A stretch of DNA of 64,000 nt, taken from the NCBI GenBank assembly GCA_947493585.1, contig CANLRI010000003.1, positions 1 to 64,000 of the forward strand, given 5' to 3'. A program made the position numbers and the translations under genes. Under the pieces are notes generated by a model. That model saw only the letters and a list, made by a program, of their open reading frames with translations. It ran no database searches and had not been told where the DNA came from. The DNA comes from an uncultured Planococcus sp. (lineage in GTDB: Bacteria > Bacillota > Bacilli > Bacillales_A > Planococcaceae). Positions 7,895 to 16,539 of this stretch are shown here, in pieces (positions within the stretch are counted from its first letter, which is position 1; each line of letters begins with the position of its first letter).

Positions 7895-8721
7895 ACTTCT
7901 TCAACCTCCACAATTTTTCGGTTTGTCCACGCCAGCGCCTGTTCTACGCCCCGCTGCAATGTGCTCGTTGTCGTAAAGTCGTTCAAGTTGATGCCAAGCG
8001 TTACAATCGTCTGGGCAATTTCAGGGCGTATGCCGACAAGCATGCATTTTGCCCCAACCAAACGCACTGCGTCTGCTGCTTGAATGATGTGATGGGCGAC
8101 CATCGTATCGACGACCGGCACACCGGTAATATCCAGCAGCACCACTTCCGCACGATGTTTAACAACACCGTCCAGCAGGTTTTCCATAATCAATTTCGCT
8201 CGTTCCGTGTCAATCGTTCCGACGAGCGGCATGACAGAAACTTTATCGAACACCGGGATCAAGGAAGCAGACAGTTCCTGCAATGCAATCTTCTGCAGGC
8301 TGACCGTGCGCTCCCAGGTTTTAGAGTATGTGTCGATCATGCTGTTGCGGATTGGCGTGGCCCAATTCGCAAATTCATGGATAAATCCATCCATATTTTC
8401 TGGATGGATCGTACCGGCATCACGCATTCCTTCGTAGACGATTTCAGCAAAATGGTCGATTGCTTTTGTCATGAATGTGATGGACCAGCCAAGGCGGACC
8501 ACTTTCTCGGCGAAATCCTGCAAGCGGTTTTCGTAGACCTGGTGGCTTTCGAGAAGACTCGACGTCATCAGTCCTGCGAATTCACGGCTCGTCTGGTTCA
8601 CCATCTCTTCCGACATCACCTGAAATGAAGGTTCATCTTTTTCATCTCTCATCATTTGCTGCCATTTGGCAATGATGTCAGTCATGTTTTCTTGTATATA
8701 TGTAGCCATTTGTTTGTTCAT
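7891..8721 (-). CDS. rsbR: RsbR, stressosome sensor protein (RsbRA type)
   Basis: 276 aa. The N-terminal half (about 1-150) is the globin-like sensor domain of RsbR and the C-terminal half a STAS domain. Both candidate phosphothreonine sites are present: GTIDTERA (about 170) and VVDTMVAHH (about 205). First gene of the sigma-B operon; no strong sigma-A promoter was read with confidence upstream (a TACAAT near 8775-8780 is the best -10). Only one RsbR paralogue is visible in the window; B. subtilis has several elsewhere. Confidence 0.95.
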   Translation of the reverse strand: MNKQMATYIQENMTDIIAKWQQMMRDEKDEPSFQVMSEEMVNQTSREFAGLMTSSLLESHQVYENRLQDFAEKVVRLGWSITFMTKAIDHFAEIVYEGMRDAGTIHPENMDGFIHEFANWATPIRNSMIDTYSKTWERTVSLQKIALQELSASLIPVFDKVSVMPLVGTIDTERAKLIMENLLDGVVKHRAEVVLLDITGVPVVDTMVAHHIIQAADAVRLVGAKCMLVGIRPEIAQTIVTLGINLNDFTTTSTLQRGVEQALAWTNRKIVEVEEV

Positions 8722-8848
8722 CTTGTCGTAAAACCCTCCCGGTGACCCTTGGAGCCACTATTTCATACTTGTCTATCCATTGTATCGGAAAACGGAGCAT
8801 TTCACATCTTTTTTGATGGGCCGCTCCGATTATGATGATTTTCTATAC

Positions 8849-8879
8849 GAAAACACCCCGAGAAAAGGCATCTCGGGGT
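8849..8879 (-). terminator. Terminator after mazF
   Basis: Minus-strand stem CCCCGAGA/TCTCGGGG with a seven-base loop followed by GTTTTC, located 20 bp beyond the mazF stop codon. It separates the alr-mazEF unit from rsbR. Confidence 0.8.
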
Positions 8880-8899
8880 ATTTCCATGGAGTATGTATG

Positions 8900-9250
8900 C
8901 TAAAATTTTACAAGTCCGACACTAATTTCCAAGGCTTCGTCCACCTTTTCCATCAACTCGTCGTCCAGCTGTGTAATCTTATCGGTCAGACGCGATTTAT
9001 CAATCGTCCGCAATTGTTCAAGCAAAATAACAGAATCACGCTCAAAGCCGTATTTCTTGGCGTTGATTTCCACGTGGGTCGGCAATTTGGCTTTCTGGAT
9101 CTGGGCGGTGATCGCCGCAATGATCACTGTCGGACTAAATCGGTTCCCGATATCGTTTTGTATCACCAAGACCGGACGGGTCCCACCTTGCTCAGACCCG
9201 ACGACCGGTGATAATTCTGCGAAAAAAACATCCCCGCGTTTTACAATCAA
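8900..9250 (-). CDS. mazF: MazF/NdoA (EndoA) mRNA interferase toxin
   Basis: 116 aa. An ACA/UACAU-type ribosome-independent endoribonuclease in Firmicutes. The PemK/MazF fold signature is at the N-terminus: [22 protein letters not shown] with the catalytic arginine and the loop following it, then VLVIQND. It lies 4 bp after mazE and immediately upstream of the rsb operon, the conserved Firmicute arrangement alr-mazE-mazF-rsbR. Confidence 0.96.
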   Translation of the reverse strand: MIVKRGDVFFAELSPVVGSEQGGTRPVLVIQNDIGNRFSPTVIIAAITAQIQKAKLPTHVEINAKKYGFERDSVILLEQLRTIDKSRLTDKITQLDDELMEKVDEALEISVGLVKF

Positions 9251-9254
9251 GTTG

Positions 9255-9548
9255 TCACCCTCCGCTTACGAGTTGCACTGTCGTGTGCTCCGCTTCGTAC
9301 TCAGCGTGCGAACATTCGCAGGCAATCGACAGGTTGATCTGCGACATTTCCACGTAGCCCTTGATCATCGCTTCCCGAATATGATATGAATCGTAGACAT
9401 TTTTTGTTACCCGTTGAGTGGATACATAGATGAATTCACCGTTCTCCTCAATGCGTTCATCTGAATGGGCTGTAAGCTCCGACATGAATTGCTTCGGCAA
9501 CTTGACTACCACTTCTTTCGTCTTTGACTTCTCGTACACAGCCGACAC
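9255..9548 (-). CDS. mazE: MazE/NdoAI antitoxin
   Basis: 97 aa, ribbon-helix-helix type antitoxin of the EndoAI family. The N-terminal [16 protein letters not shown] segment (about residues 13-28) fits the RHH beta strand and first helix; the C-terminal part would wrap the MazF toxin. Directly followed by mazF and preceded by alr, both on the same strand. Confidence 0.93.
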   Translation of the reverse strand: MSAVYEKSKTKEVVVKLPKQFMSELTAHSDERIEENGEFIYVSTQRVTKNVYDSYHIREAMIKGYVEMSQINLSIACECSHAEYEAEHTTVQLVSGG

Positions 9549-9583
9549 CTCCGAAAATCCCGATCTCTGTCTAGTTTACCTTT

Positions 9584-10732
9584 TCATCTTACCATTGAAT
9601 CGTTCGACTGAAAAGGCGATCCGGTATTTTTGGTGCCATTCACATAGACGCGCGGAACCCGCTTTGTCAAAATACAAGGGACCTCATAGGGGATTGTGCC
9701 CAGTTTTTCGGCCCATTCGTCAATTAAGACCTCTCCATCTCCCTGGCGGCCGATCAACTGGACCGGTTCTCCAACCGGAAGCGGCTCTTTTAAGCGAATC
9801 ATGCATTGATCCATGCAGATGCGCCCGACAATGGGCACACGCTCGCCGCGCACAAGTACTTCTTGCCCTTGTAAGCCGCGCAGCATGCCGTCCGCATAAC
9901 CGACAGGAAGTGTGGCGATCCATTCTTCTTGTTCGCTGCGGTAGGTCGCGCCGTAGCTGATCGTCGCACCCGGCTGCACTTTTTTGATGTGGACGATTTC
10001 TGTTTCCATGCCCAATGCCGGCTCAAGCACGATCGGTGAATGCTCTCCGACATAAGGCGACGGGGCGATACCGTAGAGCGAGATGCCGATCCGCACCGCA
10101 TCACATGCGACAGATGGATGCATAAGCGCTGCGGCACTGTTCGACACATGAACCATAACCCCTTGCGGCAACTGCTTCAAGACGCCATTCATCCGCTCAA
10201 CCTGCTGTTCAAAAAGCGCAGGATCTTGCTCGTCCGCTGCTGCGAAATGAGTGAAGATGCCGTCGAATGAAAAATTCTCCTTAGCTAATTTAACAAACGC
10301 CGCCTCTGCTTCCTCAGGCTGTATGCCGAGGCGCCCCATTCCGGTATCGACTTTTAAATGAACGCGCAGCGGCTGTCCTGAAACAACTGCTTTTCCAGCT
10401 GCCTCGATCCACTCGAGCGACAGGGCCGTGACGGTGATATTTTCGCGCTGCGCGACGGGCACGAATGCAGCGGGCACTGCCCCCATTACAAGGATATCCT
10501 GCTCAATCCCCGCACGTCGCAGCACTAGCGCTTCATCAGGTGTGGCAACTGCCAGCATGCGGACGCCGCACTCAACAGCAGTACGGGCAACTTCTTCTGC
10601 CCCGTGGCCATAACCGTCCGCTTTAACGACCGCGATGACTTGAGCGTCGCCTGCCCGTTTTTGGAAAGCCGCTAAATTATTGCGGATCGCTTCTAAATTG
10701 ATGACTGCTTTTGTCGGTCGATACATTTCCAT
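9584..10732 (-). CDS. alr: Alanine racemase
   Basis: 382 aa. PLP-dependent interconversion of L- and D-alanine, supplying peptidoglycan precursor. The PLP lysine is in VVKADGYGHG (Lys38), and the second catalytic tyrosine in TISYGATYR (about 270); HFAAADE and the C-terminal domain RICMDQCMI are also typical. AGGA is ten bases before the ATG. It is 35 bp upstream of mazE and 16 bp downstream of acpS, so likely one transcript acpS-alr-mazE-mazF. Confidence 0.95.
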   Translation of the reverse strand: MEMYRPTKAVINLEAIRNNLAAFQKRAGDAQVIAVVKADGYGHGAEEVARTAVECGVRMLAVATPDEALVLRRAGIEQDILVMGAVPAAFVPVAQRENITVTALSLEWIEAAGKAVVSGQPLRVHLKVDTGMGRLGIQPEEAEAAFVKLAKENFSFDGIFTHFAAADEQDPALFEQQVERMNGVLKQLPQGVMVHVSNSAAALMHPSVACDAVRIGISLYGIAPSPYVGEHSPIVLEPALGMETEIVHIKKVQPGATISYGATYRSEQEEWIATLPVGYADGMLRGLQGQEVLVRGERVPIVGRICMDQCMIRLKEPLPVGEPVQLIGRQGDGEVLIDEWAEKLGTIPYEVPCILTKRVPRVYVNGTKNTGSPFQSNDSMVR

Positions 10733-10748
10733 ATTCTACACATCCTGT

Positions 10749-11102
10749 TCATTCGTTTTGCAAAACAACTTGCGCGGCAGCAAATTCTTTTGAATGGGTG
10801 ATCGAAACGAAGCCGCATTCCGTCCCACGGAAAAACATGCCGGGTTTGCCGTTTTCATCTTTTCTGATTTCCATATCGGCAAAAGGGCATGCAGCGCCTA
10901 TCCCGGTACCACGGGCTTTAGCGAATGCTTCTTTCGCCGCAAAACGCCCGGCTAAAAATTCGATTCTGCGCTTACTCTTTAATAGAAGATACTCGGCAAG
11001 CTCTGATTCAGTGAGGACACGTTCGCGGAATTTCGAAGATCTTTCATCGAGCTTGCGGATTCTCTCCAGCTCGACTATATCAAGACCGATTCCTGTTATC
11101 AT
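10749..11102 (-). CDS. acpS: Holo-[acyl-carrier-protein] synthase
   Basis: 117 aa from the chosen start. AcpS transfers 4'-phosphopantetheine from CoA to ACP in fatty acid synthesis. Motifs: GIGLDIVELERI (residues 4-15, metal-binding Asp) and FAAKEAFAKARGTG (about 52-65). The frame opens at 11126 but AGGAG is eight bases before the ATG at 11102, giving the family N-terminus MITGIG. It diverges from the rhomboid gene and precedes alr. Confidence 0.95.
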   Translation of the reverse strand: MITGIGLDIVELERIRKLDERSSKFRERVLTESELAEYLLLKSKRRIEFLAGRFAAKEAFAKARGTGIGAACPFADMEIRKDENGKPGMFFRGTECGFVSITHSKEFAAAQVVLQNE

Positions 11103-11138
11103 AAAGGTTTCTCCTTTCATTCGCAAATGGGTAACGGG

Positions 11139-11144
11139 TATAAT
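11139..11144 (+). promoter_or_regulatory. Candidate -10 box for the rhomboid gene
   Basis: TATAAT lies 27 bp upstream of the TTG start at 11171. No convincing -35 box is at the right distance, so only the -10 is proposed. Confidence 0.5.
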
Positions 11145-11170
11145 AAAGCTATGAAATTGAGGTGACCTTA

Positions 11171-11785
11171 TTGTTTATTAGAAGAGAAAGTTTTTCACAG
11201 TACTTAAGAATGTACCCCGTTGTATCGACGTTGATCGCGTTAAATGTCCTCATTCACTTGTTGACATTTTTGCCGATGCTTGGCGAATATATTTATTACT
11301 ACGGCGTCGGGTCGAATTTCCACATCGCGAACGGTGAGTGGTGGCGTTTTGTGACGCCAATTTTCCTCCACGGTGGGTTGATGCATTTGCTGTTCAATAT
11401 GTTCTCGCTGTTTCTGTTCGGGCCAGAACTTGAGCGTTTGACCGGTAAGGTGCGTTTCATCACCATTTATATGTTGTCCGGCCTTTTCGCATCGGCAGCC
11501 ACATATTTCCTGCAGCCGCTCGATTATGTACATGTCGGGGCAAGCGGCGCGATCTTCGGGATCTTCGGCGCATTTGGTGCCCTCGTCTATTACGGCGGAC
11601 GGGCGCTACCGCAACTCAAACAAATTATACTCCCGATTATCGTCATTAGTATAGTCATGACATTTGTGACGCCAAACATCAATGTTACGGCGCACATCGC
11701 CGGCATGATCACTGGCTTCCTGATTGGGCTTAGCTATTTCCATCCGAAACGCATCGTCAGCTGGCGCGCCAAAAACCGCCGCTGA
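11171..11785 (+). CDS. Rhomboid family intramembrane serine protease (YdcA type)
   Basis: 204 aa from a TTG start. Rhomboids cleave transmembrane helices within the membrane. The catalytic serine sits in HVGASGAIFG (about residues 121-130) and the catalytic histidine in TAHIAGMITGF (about 176-186); HGGLMHLLFNMFSLFLFG carries the conserved HxxxN region. Six hydrophobic segments are readable. A GTG at 11162 is in frame but belongs to the Shine-Dalgarno AGGTGA, which is well placed for the TTG giving MFIRRESF. Located between ydbT and acpS as in B. subtilis. Confidence 0.92.
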   Translation: MFIRRESFSQYLRMYPVVSTLIALNVLIHLLTFLPMLGEYIYYYGVGSNFHIANGEWWRFVTPIFLHGGLMHLLFNMFSLFLFGPELERLTGKVRFITIYMLSGLFASAATYFLQPLDYVHVGASGAIFGIFGAFGALVYYGGRALPQLKQIILPIIVISIVMTFVTPNINVTAHIAGMITGFLIGLSYFHPKRIVSWRAKNRR

Positions 11786-11792
11786 TTCTCAC

Positions 11793-11831
11793 AAAAAACC
11801 CTCAGCCGAGTTCAGTCGGTTGAGGGTTTTT
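11793..11831. terminator. Bidirectional terminator between rhomboid gene and ydbT
   Basis: Stem AACCCTCAGCCGA / TCGGTTGAGGGTT flanked by A-run and T-run, so it can serve both converging genes. The ydbT stop (11812) lies inside it. Confidence 0.85.
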
Positions 11832-13380
11832 CGTTGGCTTCTGCCTGATCCATTGCCTGGCGCTGCCTGGAAGGCTCATACCAAGCCAGGATGCGTTCGG
11901 CATCTTCCCGCGACAGACTCGGTACAAGTGCGGTAGCCCCGAGCATGCCAGATTTGATTGTGGCATGGACAGAGGCAACATCACGGCGGCGCTGGAAGAT
12001 CGTCCGTGTCACCGCAACTACTTGGATGCGTTTTTTCAGCATATAGAAGCGGTGCAAGCTAATGCCGCGGAACTGCGCCGTCAATTGGCGGCCAGAGATG
12101 GCATAACCTGCCGAACGGTGCTGCCAGAGGCCCATCGCAATGATGATCGGCACGACTGCAAGTGCCCACAAACCGTAAGGATAGAAGAAGTAGCCGAGCG
12201 CCGCGAACGCCGGAACAAGCCAGCCGATCGACAGTCGGTAAAAGAACGGGCGGCTTCTTTTTGGCAAGCGGGTCAATTCCGGAGACCAATCGAAATCGGG
12301 GAACAGTTCATCCAGGACCGGCTTCATCTTCTCTTGCTTCACGAGCGGAAACAAGCGGATCTTTTCATCTTTATCGGCCAAAGTACCACCTGCGCTTTCG
12401 ACCGTTACGTTAACATAGCCGAATAATTGGCGCAGCGGGTTTTGCGTCATTTTAATGCCTTGCACGCGGTTGAACGGCACAGAGACTTTTTTCTTCTCCA
12501 ATAAGCCGCGTGTAATGTAAATCCGTTCATCGTCTGCATGGATGGTGAATTGATAATTGGCGATGAGCGTCATCGCCACTGAAATGACCCAAGCAAGCAA
12601 TAACCCTGCAAAGACAGTCAACGCGACAACCAGATAGCCGAAACGCATGAACAGCATGACTTCTTCGTAGATTGCGTCGTAGGGAATCAGCTCGGCAAAC
12701 TGCGACAGAAATAAAGCGACACCGGAAATGACGACACCGATTCCGCCAGAAGTCGTTGCGAGCACCAATAATTCCTTCATGCTCATGCGGTACAATACAC
12801 GCGCTTGTTCTTCCACAGGCTCTTCGCGCGGCATTTCGGCTTCAACCGGCCCGTAGAGCGTTTCGCCAGATGCCCCGGCATGAGTTGCGTAGCCGCGCTT
12901 CGCCATATGCATTTCCTGTTCGATGCGGTCAGCTTCCGCACGGTAAATGGCGGTCAATTCAGCTTCCGACTGTCCCGCTTTTCCGGAACCTGCCGTTTCA
13001 ACTTTCACTTTGACAAGCCCCAGCGGACGGTGGAAAATCCCTTCCGTATAATTCAAGCTTTGGATTCGCTCAAACGGGATATAGCGTTTCTTTTTGACGA
13101 ACAAGCCGTATTCGATCCGCAACTCCCCATCTTCAAACCAATAGACGAAGCGCTTCCACTTGATGATGCCGGCAATCAGCATGAACAACAGGACAACACC
13201 ACCAATAAGCAGCGGCAATAAACCTTGCCAGCCTTGGTTGAACATCCCCGAGATTCCGTCTTCGCGGAATAAGTTGGCGCCGAAAATAATGACGAACGGC
13301 AAGATCAATTCTTTTAAGCCTTTCAAAAAATTAATGAGTGCTGAAATCGGATGCAGTTTATAACGCGTCTCAGACATCAT
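11812..13380 (-). CDS. PH-domain (bPH2) membrane protein, YdbT type
   Basis: 522 aa from the ATG pair at 13380/13377 (the frame opens at 13425, before a usable ribosome binding site). Three bacterial PH (DUF304) repeats are each preceded by two hydrophobic helices: around residues 60-140 (YWFEDGELRIEYGLFVKKKRYIP), 235-330 (ITRGLLEKKKVSVPFNRVQGIKM) and 370-490. YdbS/YdbT of B. subtilis are reported to matter for resistance to some bacteriocins. It overlaps the end of ydbS, so the two are coupled and probably act together. Confidence 0.88.
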   Translation of the reverse strand: MMSETRYKLHPISALINFLKGLKELILPFVIIFGANLFREDGISGMFNQGWQGLLPLLIGGVVLLFMLIAGIIKWKRFVYWFEDGELRIEYGLFVKKKRYIPFERIQSLNYTEGIFHRPLGLVKVKVETAGSGKAGQSEAELTAIYRAEADRIEQEMHMAKRGYATHAGASGETLYGPVEAEMPREEPVEEQARVLYRMSMKELLVLATTSGGIGVVISGVALFLSQFAELIPYDAIYEEVMLFMRFGYLVVALTVFAGLLLAWVISVAMTLIANYQFTIHADDERIYITRGLLEKKKVSVPFNRVQGIKMTQNPLRQLFGYVNVTVESAGGTLADKDEKIRLFPLVKQEKMKPVLDELFPDFDWSPELTRLPKRSRPFFYRLSIGWLVPAFAALGYFFYPYGLWALAVVPIIIAMGLWQHRSAGYAISGRQLTAQFRGISLHRFYMLKKRIQVVAVTRTIFQRRRDVASVHATIKSGMLGATALVPSLSREDAERILAWYEPSRQRQAMDQAEANEKPSTD

Positions 13381-13849
13381 CTTCCGCCACCCTTGCGAGC
13401 ACAGAAATACGGGAGCGCAATTCATCGGCTTCTTCCGTTATCAACGCTGGAATGGTATGGGTTGTTGCGGCAGTTGAAATGGAAATCTCCGATAGGTCGT
13501 ATTTACGGAGAATGGGCCCTTGTTCTGTATCGACATGCTGCACGCGGACCATCGGCACAAGCGTCCGTTTAACGATGAACAAGCCGTGTTGCAATTCAAT
13601 TTCCTGGTCTCGCACTTCGTAGCGCCATCTTTCCCAGCGGATTTTCGGGAATAGGTAGATGAATAGGAAAGCAAACAGCAACAAGACGCCACCCGCTGCG
13701 GCATAAATCCAATTGGGCCAGTCGAAGAAATATGTAAGGGTTCCAATACCTGCCAGTAGCACGGCGACGACCGCCGTCTCAATCATTCCATAGAGCCGCC
13801 AGACAGTCAGCCCTTTTCGCGAGATCCGGTTTTTCGGTTGATGGTTCAT
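13370..13849 (-). CDS. PH-domain (bPH2) membrane protein, YdbS type
   Basis: 159 aa. Two N-terminal transmembrane helices (about residues 20-65) and one bPH2 domain (YEVRDQEIELQHGLFIVKRTLVPMVRVQHVD, read in two parts about 78-108). The frame opens at 13882, but GGAG lies eight bases before the ATG at 13849 (MNHQPKN). Its last codons overlap the start of ydbT. It sits between cshA and ydbT as in B. subtilis. Confidence 0.88.
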   Translation of the reverse strand: MNHQPKNRISRKGLTVWRLYGMIETAVVAVLLAGIGTLTYFFDWPNWIYAAAGGVLLLFAFLFIYLFPKIRWERWRYEVRDQEIELQHGLFIVKRTLVPMVRVQHVDTEQGPILRKYDLSEISISTAATTHTIPALITEEADELRSRISVLARVAEDDV

Positions 13850-13938
13850 TATGTCATCTCCAATCAAGAGTACTCTCTTCATCTATACGTTTCATGAACC
13901 GGAACGTTTCATTTCATTGTACCTTATTCTGGAACGAC

Positions 13939-13984
13939 AAAAAAGACGGAGAATCAGCAGTTAATGCCGGTTCTCCGTCTTGTT
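13939..13984 (-). terminator. Terminator after cshA
   Basis: Minus-strand arms AAGACGGAGAA and TTCTCCGTCTT around a 17-base loop, followed by TTTTGTCG. It lies 18 bp past the cshA stop. Confidence 0.82.
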
Positions 13985-14001
13985 ATGTTATTGATCGGGT
14001 T

Positions 14002-15507
14002 TTAGGATTCGTGACGGCGAGTGCGTCCTGGACGCCCTCCGCCTGAAGGACGGCTTGAGTTTGATGACTCACGACGGCCTTTATAGCCACCGCTTGACGG
14101 TCGTCCGCCGCCGCCTTTGCCTTTATAGCCGCCGCCGGATGAACGTCCGCCGCCGCCTTTACCTTTGTAGCCGCCACCGCCACGGGATGGCAATGGGCGC
14201 TCTTCAGTAATTGAAACCGGAGCATCTTCCGGATCTTTTGTAAGTGTTTTGAGAGCTGCTGCAACCAAATCGACTGCATCGTGTTTTTCCAACATTTCTG
14301 TTGCAAGCTCACGGTAGCTGCCGAGATTGTTTTTCTCAGTCATTGTTTCCAATTGCTCTACTGCAACACGCTGAAGTCCGATAACCGCTTCATCAGCAGT
14401 TGGAGGAACTAGAGCTTCCATTTTTTTCTTCGTTGTTCTTTCAACTATTGACAAGTAGCCCATTTCGCGTGGTGTAACGAAAGTGACGGCTACGCCTTTT
14501 TTGCCTGCACGGCCAGTACGGCCGATACGGTGAACATAGCTTTCAGGGTCTTGTGGAATATCAAAGTTGTATACGTGAGATACGCCTGAGATATCAAGAC
14601 CGCGTGCCGCTACGTCAGTGGCAACAAGGATGTCGATTTTGTTTGCTTTGAATTGCTTCAAAACAGACATGCGTTTCGCTTGGCTAAGGTCGCCGTGGAT
14701 TCCTTCTGCAAGGTAACCGCGGAGGTTCAAAGCTTTCGCCAATTCATCGACGCGGCGCTTCGTACGTCCGAAGACGATTGCAAGCTCCGGCTGTTGAACG
14801 TTCAACAAGCGGGAAAGGATGTCGAACTTCTCGCGTTCTACGGATTTCACGTAGAACTGCTCGATGTTCTCGACAGTCATTTCTTTCGACTTGATTTTAA
14901 CGATTTCAGGTGTCTTCATGAATTTTTCTGCGATGCGGCGGATCGGATCCGGCATTGTTGCAGAGAACAGAAGCGTCTGACGGGTTTCAGGGACATTCGA
15001 CATGATGGACTGAATGTCTTCGATGAAGCCCATGTTCAGCATTTCATCAGCTTCGTCCAATACGAGCGTGTTGACGTTATCGAGTTTCAACGTGCGGCGG
15101 TTGATATGGTCGATCAAGCGACCAGGTGTGCCGACGATGATTTGCGGACGGTTTTTCAAAGCGCGGATCTGACGGCCGATTTCCTGGCCACCAAATACGG
15201 ACAGAATGCGCACGTTTTTGTCTTTACCTAGGTTGTAAAGCTCTTCAGAAACCTGGATTGCCAATTCGCGTGTCGGTGCAATGACCAAGCCTTGCACGTT
15301 TCCGTCGCGAGTGTCGATTTTCTCGATCAACGGAATACCGAAAGCGGTTGTTTTACCAGTACCTGTTTGTGCTTGTCCGATGATATCTTTGCCCTCCATT
15401 CCAAGACGGATTGTACCTTCCTGGATAGGTGTCGCTTCCTCAAAGCCCATGCGTCGTACGGATTTCAATGTTGTTTCGCTGATGTTTAATTCTGTAAATT
15501 TAACCAA
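14002..15507 (-). CDS. cshA: DEAD-box ATP-dependent RNA helicase CshA
   Basis: 501 aa. An RNA helicase involved in mRNA turnover (degradosome), ribosome assembly and cold adaptation in Firmicutes. Motifs in order: Q-motif region GFEEATPIQ (about 22-30), Walker A AQTGTGKT (about 45-52), [19 protein letters not shown] (about 149), SATMP (about 181), and [10 protein letters not shown] (about 330). The C-terminal tail is glycine/arginine rich ([12 protein letters not shown] repeats, about 438-495), an RNA-binding extension. It has an unusually long, structured upstream region (15508-15843). Confidence 0.95.
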   Translation of the reverse strand: MVKFTELNISETTLKSVRRMGFEEATPIQEGTIRLGMEGKDIIGQAQTGTGKTTAFGIPLIEKIDTRDGNVQGLVIAPTRELAIQVSEELYNLGKDKNVRILSVFGGQEIGRQIRALKNRPQIIVGTPGRLIDHINRRTLKLDNVNTLVLDEADEMLNMGFIEDIQSIMSNVPETRQTLLFSATMPDPIRRIAEKFMKTPEIVKIKSKEMTVENIEQFYVKSVEREKFDILSRLLNVQQPELAIVFGRTKRRVDELAKALNLRGYLAEGIHGDLSQAKRMSVLKQFKANKIDILVATDVAARGLDISGVSHVYNFDIPQDPESYVHRIGRTGRAGKKGVAVTFVTPREMGYLSIVERTTKKKMEALVPPTADEAVIGLQRVAVEQLETMTEKNNLGSYRELATEMLEKHDAVDLVAAALKTLTKDPEDAPVSITEERPLPSRGGGGYKGKGGGGRSSGGGYKGKGGGGRPSSGGYKGRRESSNSSRPSGGGRPGRTRRHES

Positions 15508-15729
15508 ATTTTTTCAATCTCCTTTTGTCTTCATCTTATTTACAAATGGTACACATTTTAGATGAATTTATGACAAGGTCGAGCCTTTTAGTAGGAACTT
15601 TCACGTCGAAAATCATACTCTGCTGATGTAACAGAGGGGATGTGTGAACAGGAAAAGCTCGGTCGTTGCCGAGCGGTCTGCACAGCGGGGGTTGTCTTCC
15701 CCAATAAGTAGAACAAACCGTTTATGCTC

Positions 15730-15757
15730 AAAAAAAACCTCTTCACGAAGGAAGAGT
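15730..15757 (-). terminator. Intrinsic terminator or attenuator upstream of cshA
   Basis: Minus-strand CTCTTC/GAAGAG stem with loop CTTCGT, then G and eight T. It lies about 90 bp past the esterase stop and about 25 bp past the possible cshA transcription start, so its role is ambiguous. Confidence 0.75.
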
Positions 15758-15786
15758 GTCTCAAAAATGTATCCATTGCTCTAAAC

Positions 15787-15815
15787 AGAATAACACGCTT
15801 TACCTGCACATGCAA
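15787..15815 (-). promoter_or_regulatory. Candidate promoter for the cshA leader
   Basis: Minus strand TTGCAT (15810-15815), 17 bases, TATTCT (15787-15792). Four of six bases match at each box; the spacing is ideal. Confidence 0.5.
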
Positions 15816-15843
15816 TTGATATGCAAAGGTTCCAATTATCAGT

Positions 15844-16539
15844 TTACTGTCCCAGGCGCATGAATTCCAAGGCTTTCGGAAACCATTCGGCAGCGTCGTC
15901 GCTATAGCAGATCAAATGCTTGCCGGTTGCCGAGTGATAAAGATACTTTTCCCTGGAACCGAGGTGATCGTATATATGTTGTGCGGCGGATGGCGGAACG
16001 ACACTGTCTTTTTCGCCTTGAACGATAAACGCCGGCACATCGATCAAATGATAATACGGCTCCACGGTCTTAACGACCCGCAGAAATTCGATCGTTGAAC
16101 GGATCGGTGTATTGCGGAATTTGTATTCATATAGGTGGAACAGCGCATTTTGGTTGATGCGCTTGCCGAGCAAGTCACCCAACGCTTCCCGCACTTCTTC
16201 CCGGATCTGCCCCGGGCTGATGTATTTCACAGCCGCACTCAACAGCACGAGCCTGTCGATTTTATAGCGCATCGACAAGTACAGCGCAATCAGGCCGCCC
16301 ATCGAGAAGCCGACGATGATGACGCGGTCGGCTTTCGCTTTCAAGCGTTTCAATGCCAGCTCCGCTTCCATCATCCATACTTCTGCACTTTGTTCCCCGA
16401 GTTCAAGCTTTTCGCCGTGGCCAGGCAATGTGGGAATCTCGATCACCCAATCCGTCTGCTCGCTTAAATAGTCAGCAAACGGCTCGACCTCGAACGGCCC
16501 ACCGGTAAACCCGTGGATGCACAAGACGCCGGTCTTCAT
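15844..16539 (-). CDS. Alpha/beta-hydrolase carboxylesterase (Est30/YvaK type)
   Basis: 231 aa, a cytoplasmic esterase of the monoacylglycerol lipase-like/Est30 type. The N-terminus reads LCIHGFTGGPFEVEP with the oxyanion-hole HGFTG, the nucleophile elbow is GFSMGG (Ser97 region), the acid is in GEKDSVVP (about 187) and the histidine in TGKHLI (about 215). ATG overlaps the murF stop by four bases, so it is coupled to murF; a link to wall synthesis is not known. Substrate cannot be read from sequence. Confidence 0.88.
   Translation of the reverse strand: MKTGVLCIHGFTGGPFEVEPFADYLSEQTDWVIEIPTLPGHGEKLELGEQSAEVWMMEAELALKRLKAKADRVIIVGFSMGGLIALYLSMRYKIDRLVLLSAAVKYISPGQIREEVREALGDLLGKRINQNALFHLYEYKFRNTPIRSTIEFLRVVKTVEPYYHLIDVPAFIVQGEKDSVVPPSAAQHIYDHLGSREKYLYHSATGKHLICYSDDAAEWFPKALEFMRLGQ

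Larger units (their letters stand above)
15508..15843 (-). other. Structured cshA leader region, no gene
   Basis: 336 bases without a credible gene. On the minus strand it holds a promoter-like TTGCAT-N17-TATTCT (15787-15815), an early hairpin followed by eight T (15730-15757), a GGGG/CCCC hairpin near 15690-15705, a GCTCGG/CCGAGC hairpin followed by TTTT near 15655-15675, and AAAGGAG before cshA. Either a leader with attenuation or a 3' terminator of the esterase gene followed by the cshA promoter. Confidence 0.55.

Noticed and set aside
7855..8628. Long plus-strand frame opposite rsbR/rsbS
   Set aside because: Shadow of the conserved rsb genes; Cys/His-rich composition typical of the antisense frame.
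11107..11134. GTTTCT ... GGGTAA before the rhomboid gene
   Set aside because: Spacer of 16 bases is too long for sigma-B, and the -10-like box at 11139 is sigma-A type.
15588..15815. 75-codon frame in the cshA leader
   Set aside because: Crosses three strong hairpins, including an apparent terminator, and shows no plausible ribosome site; better explained as leader RNA.
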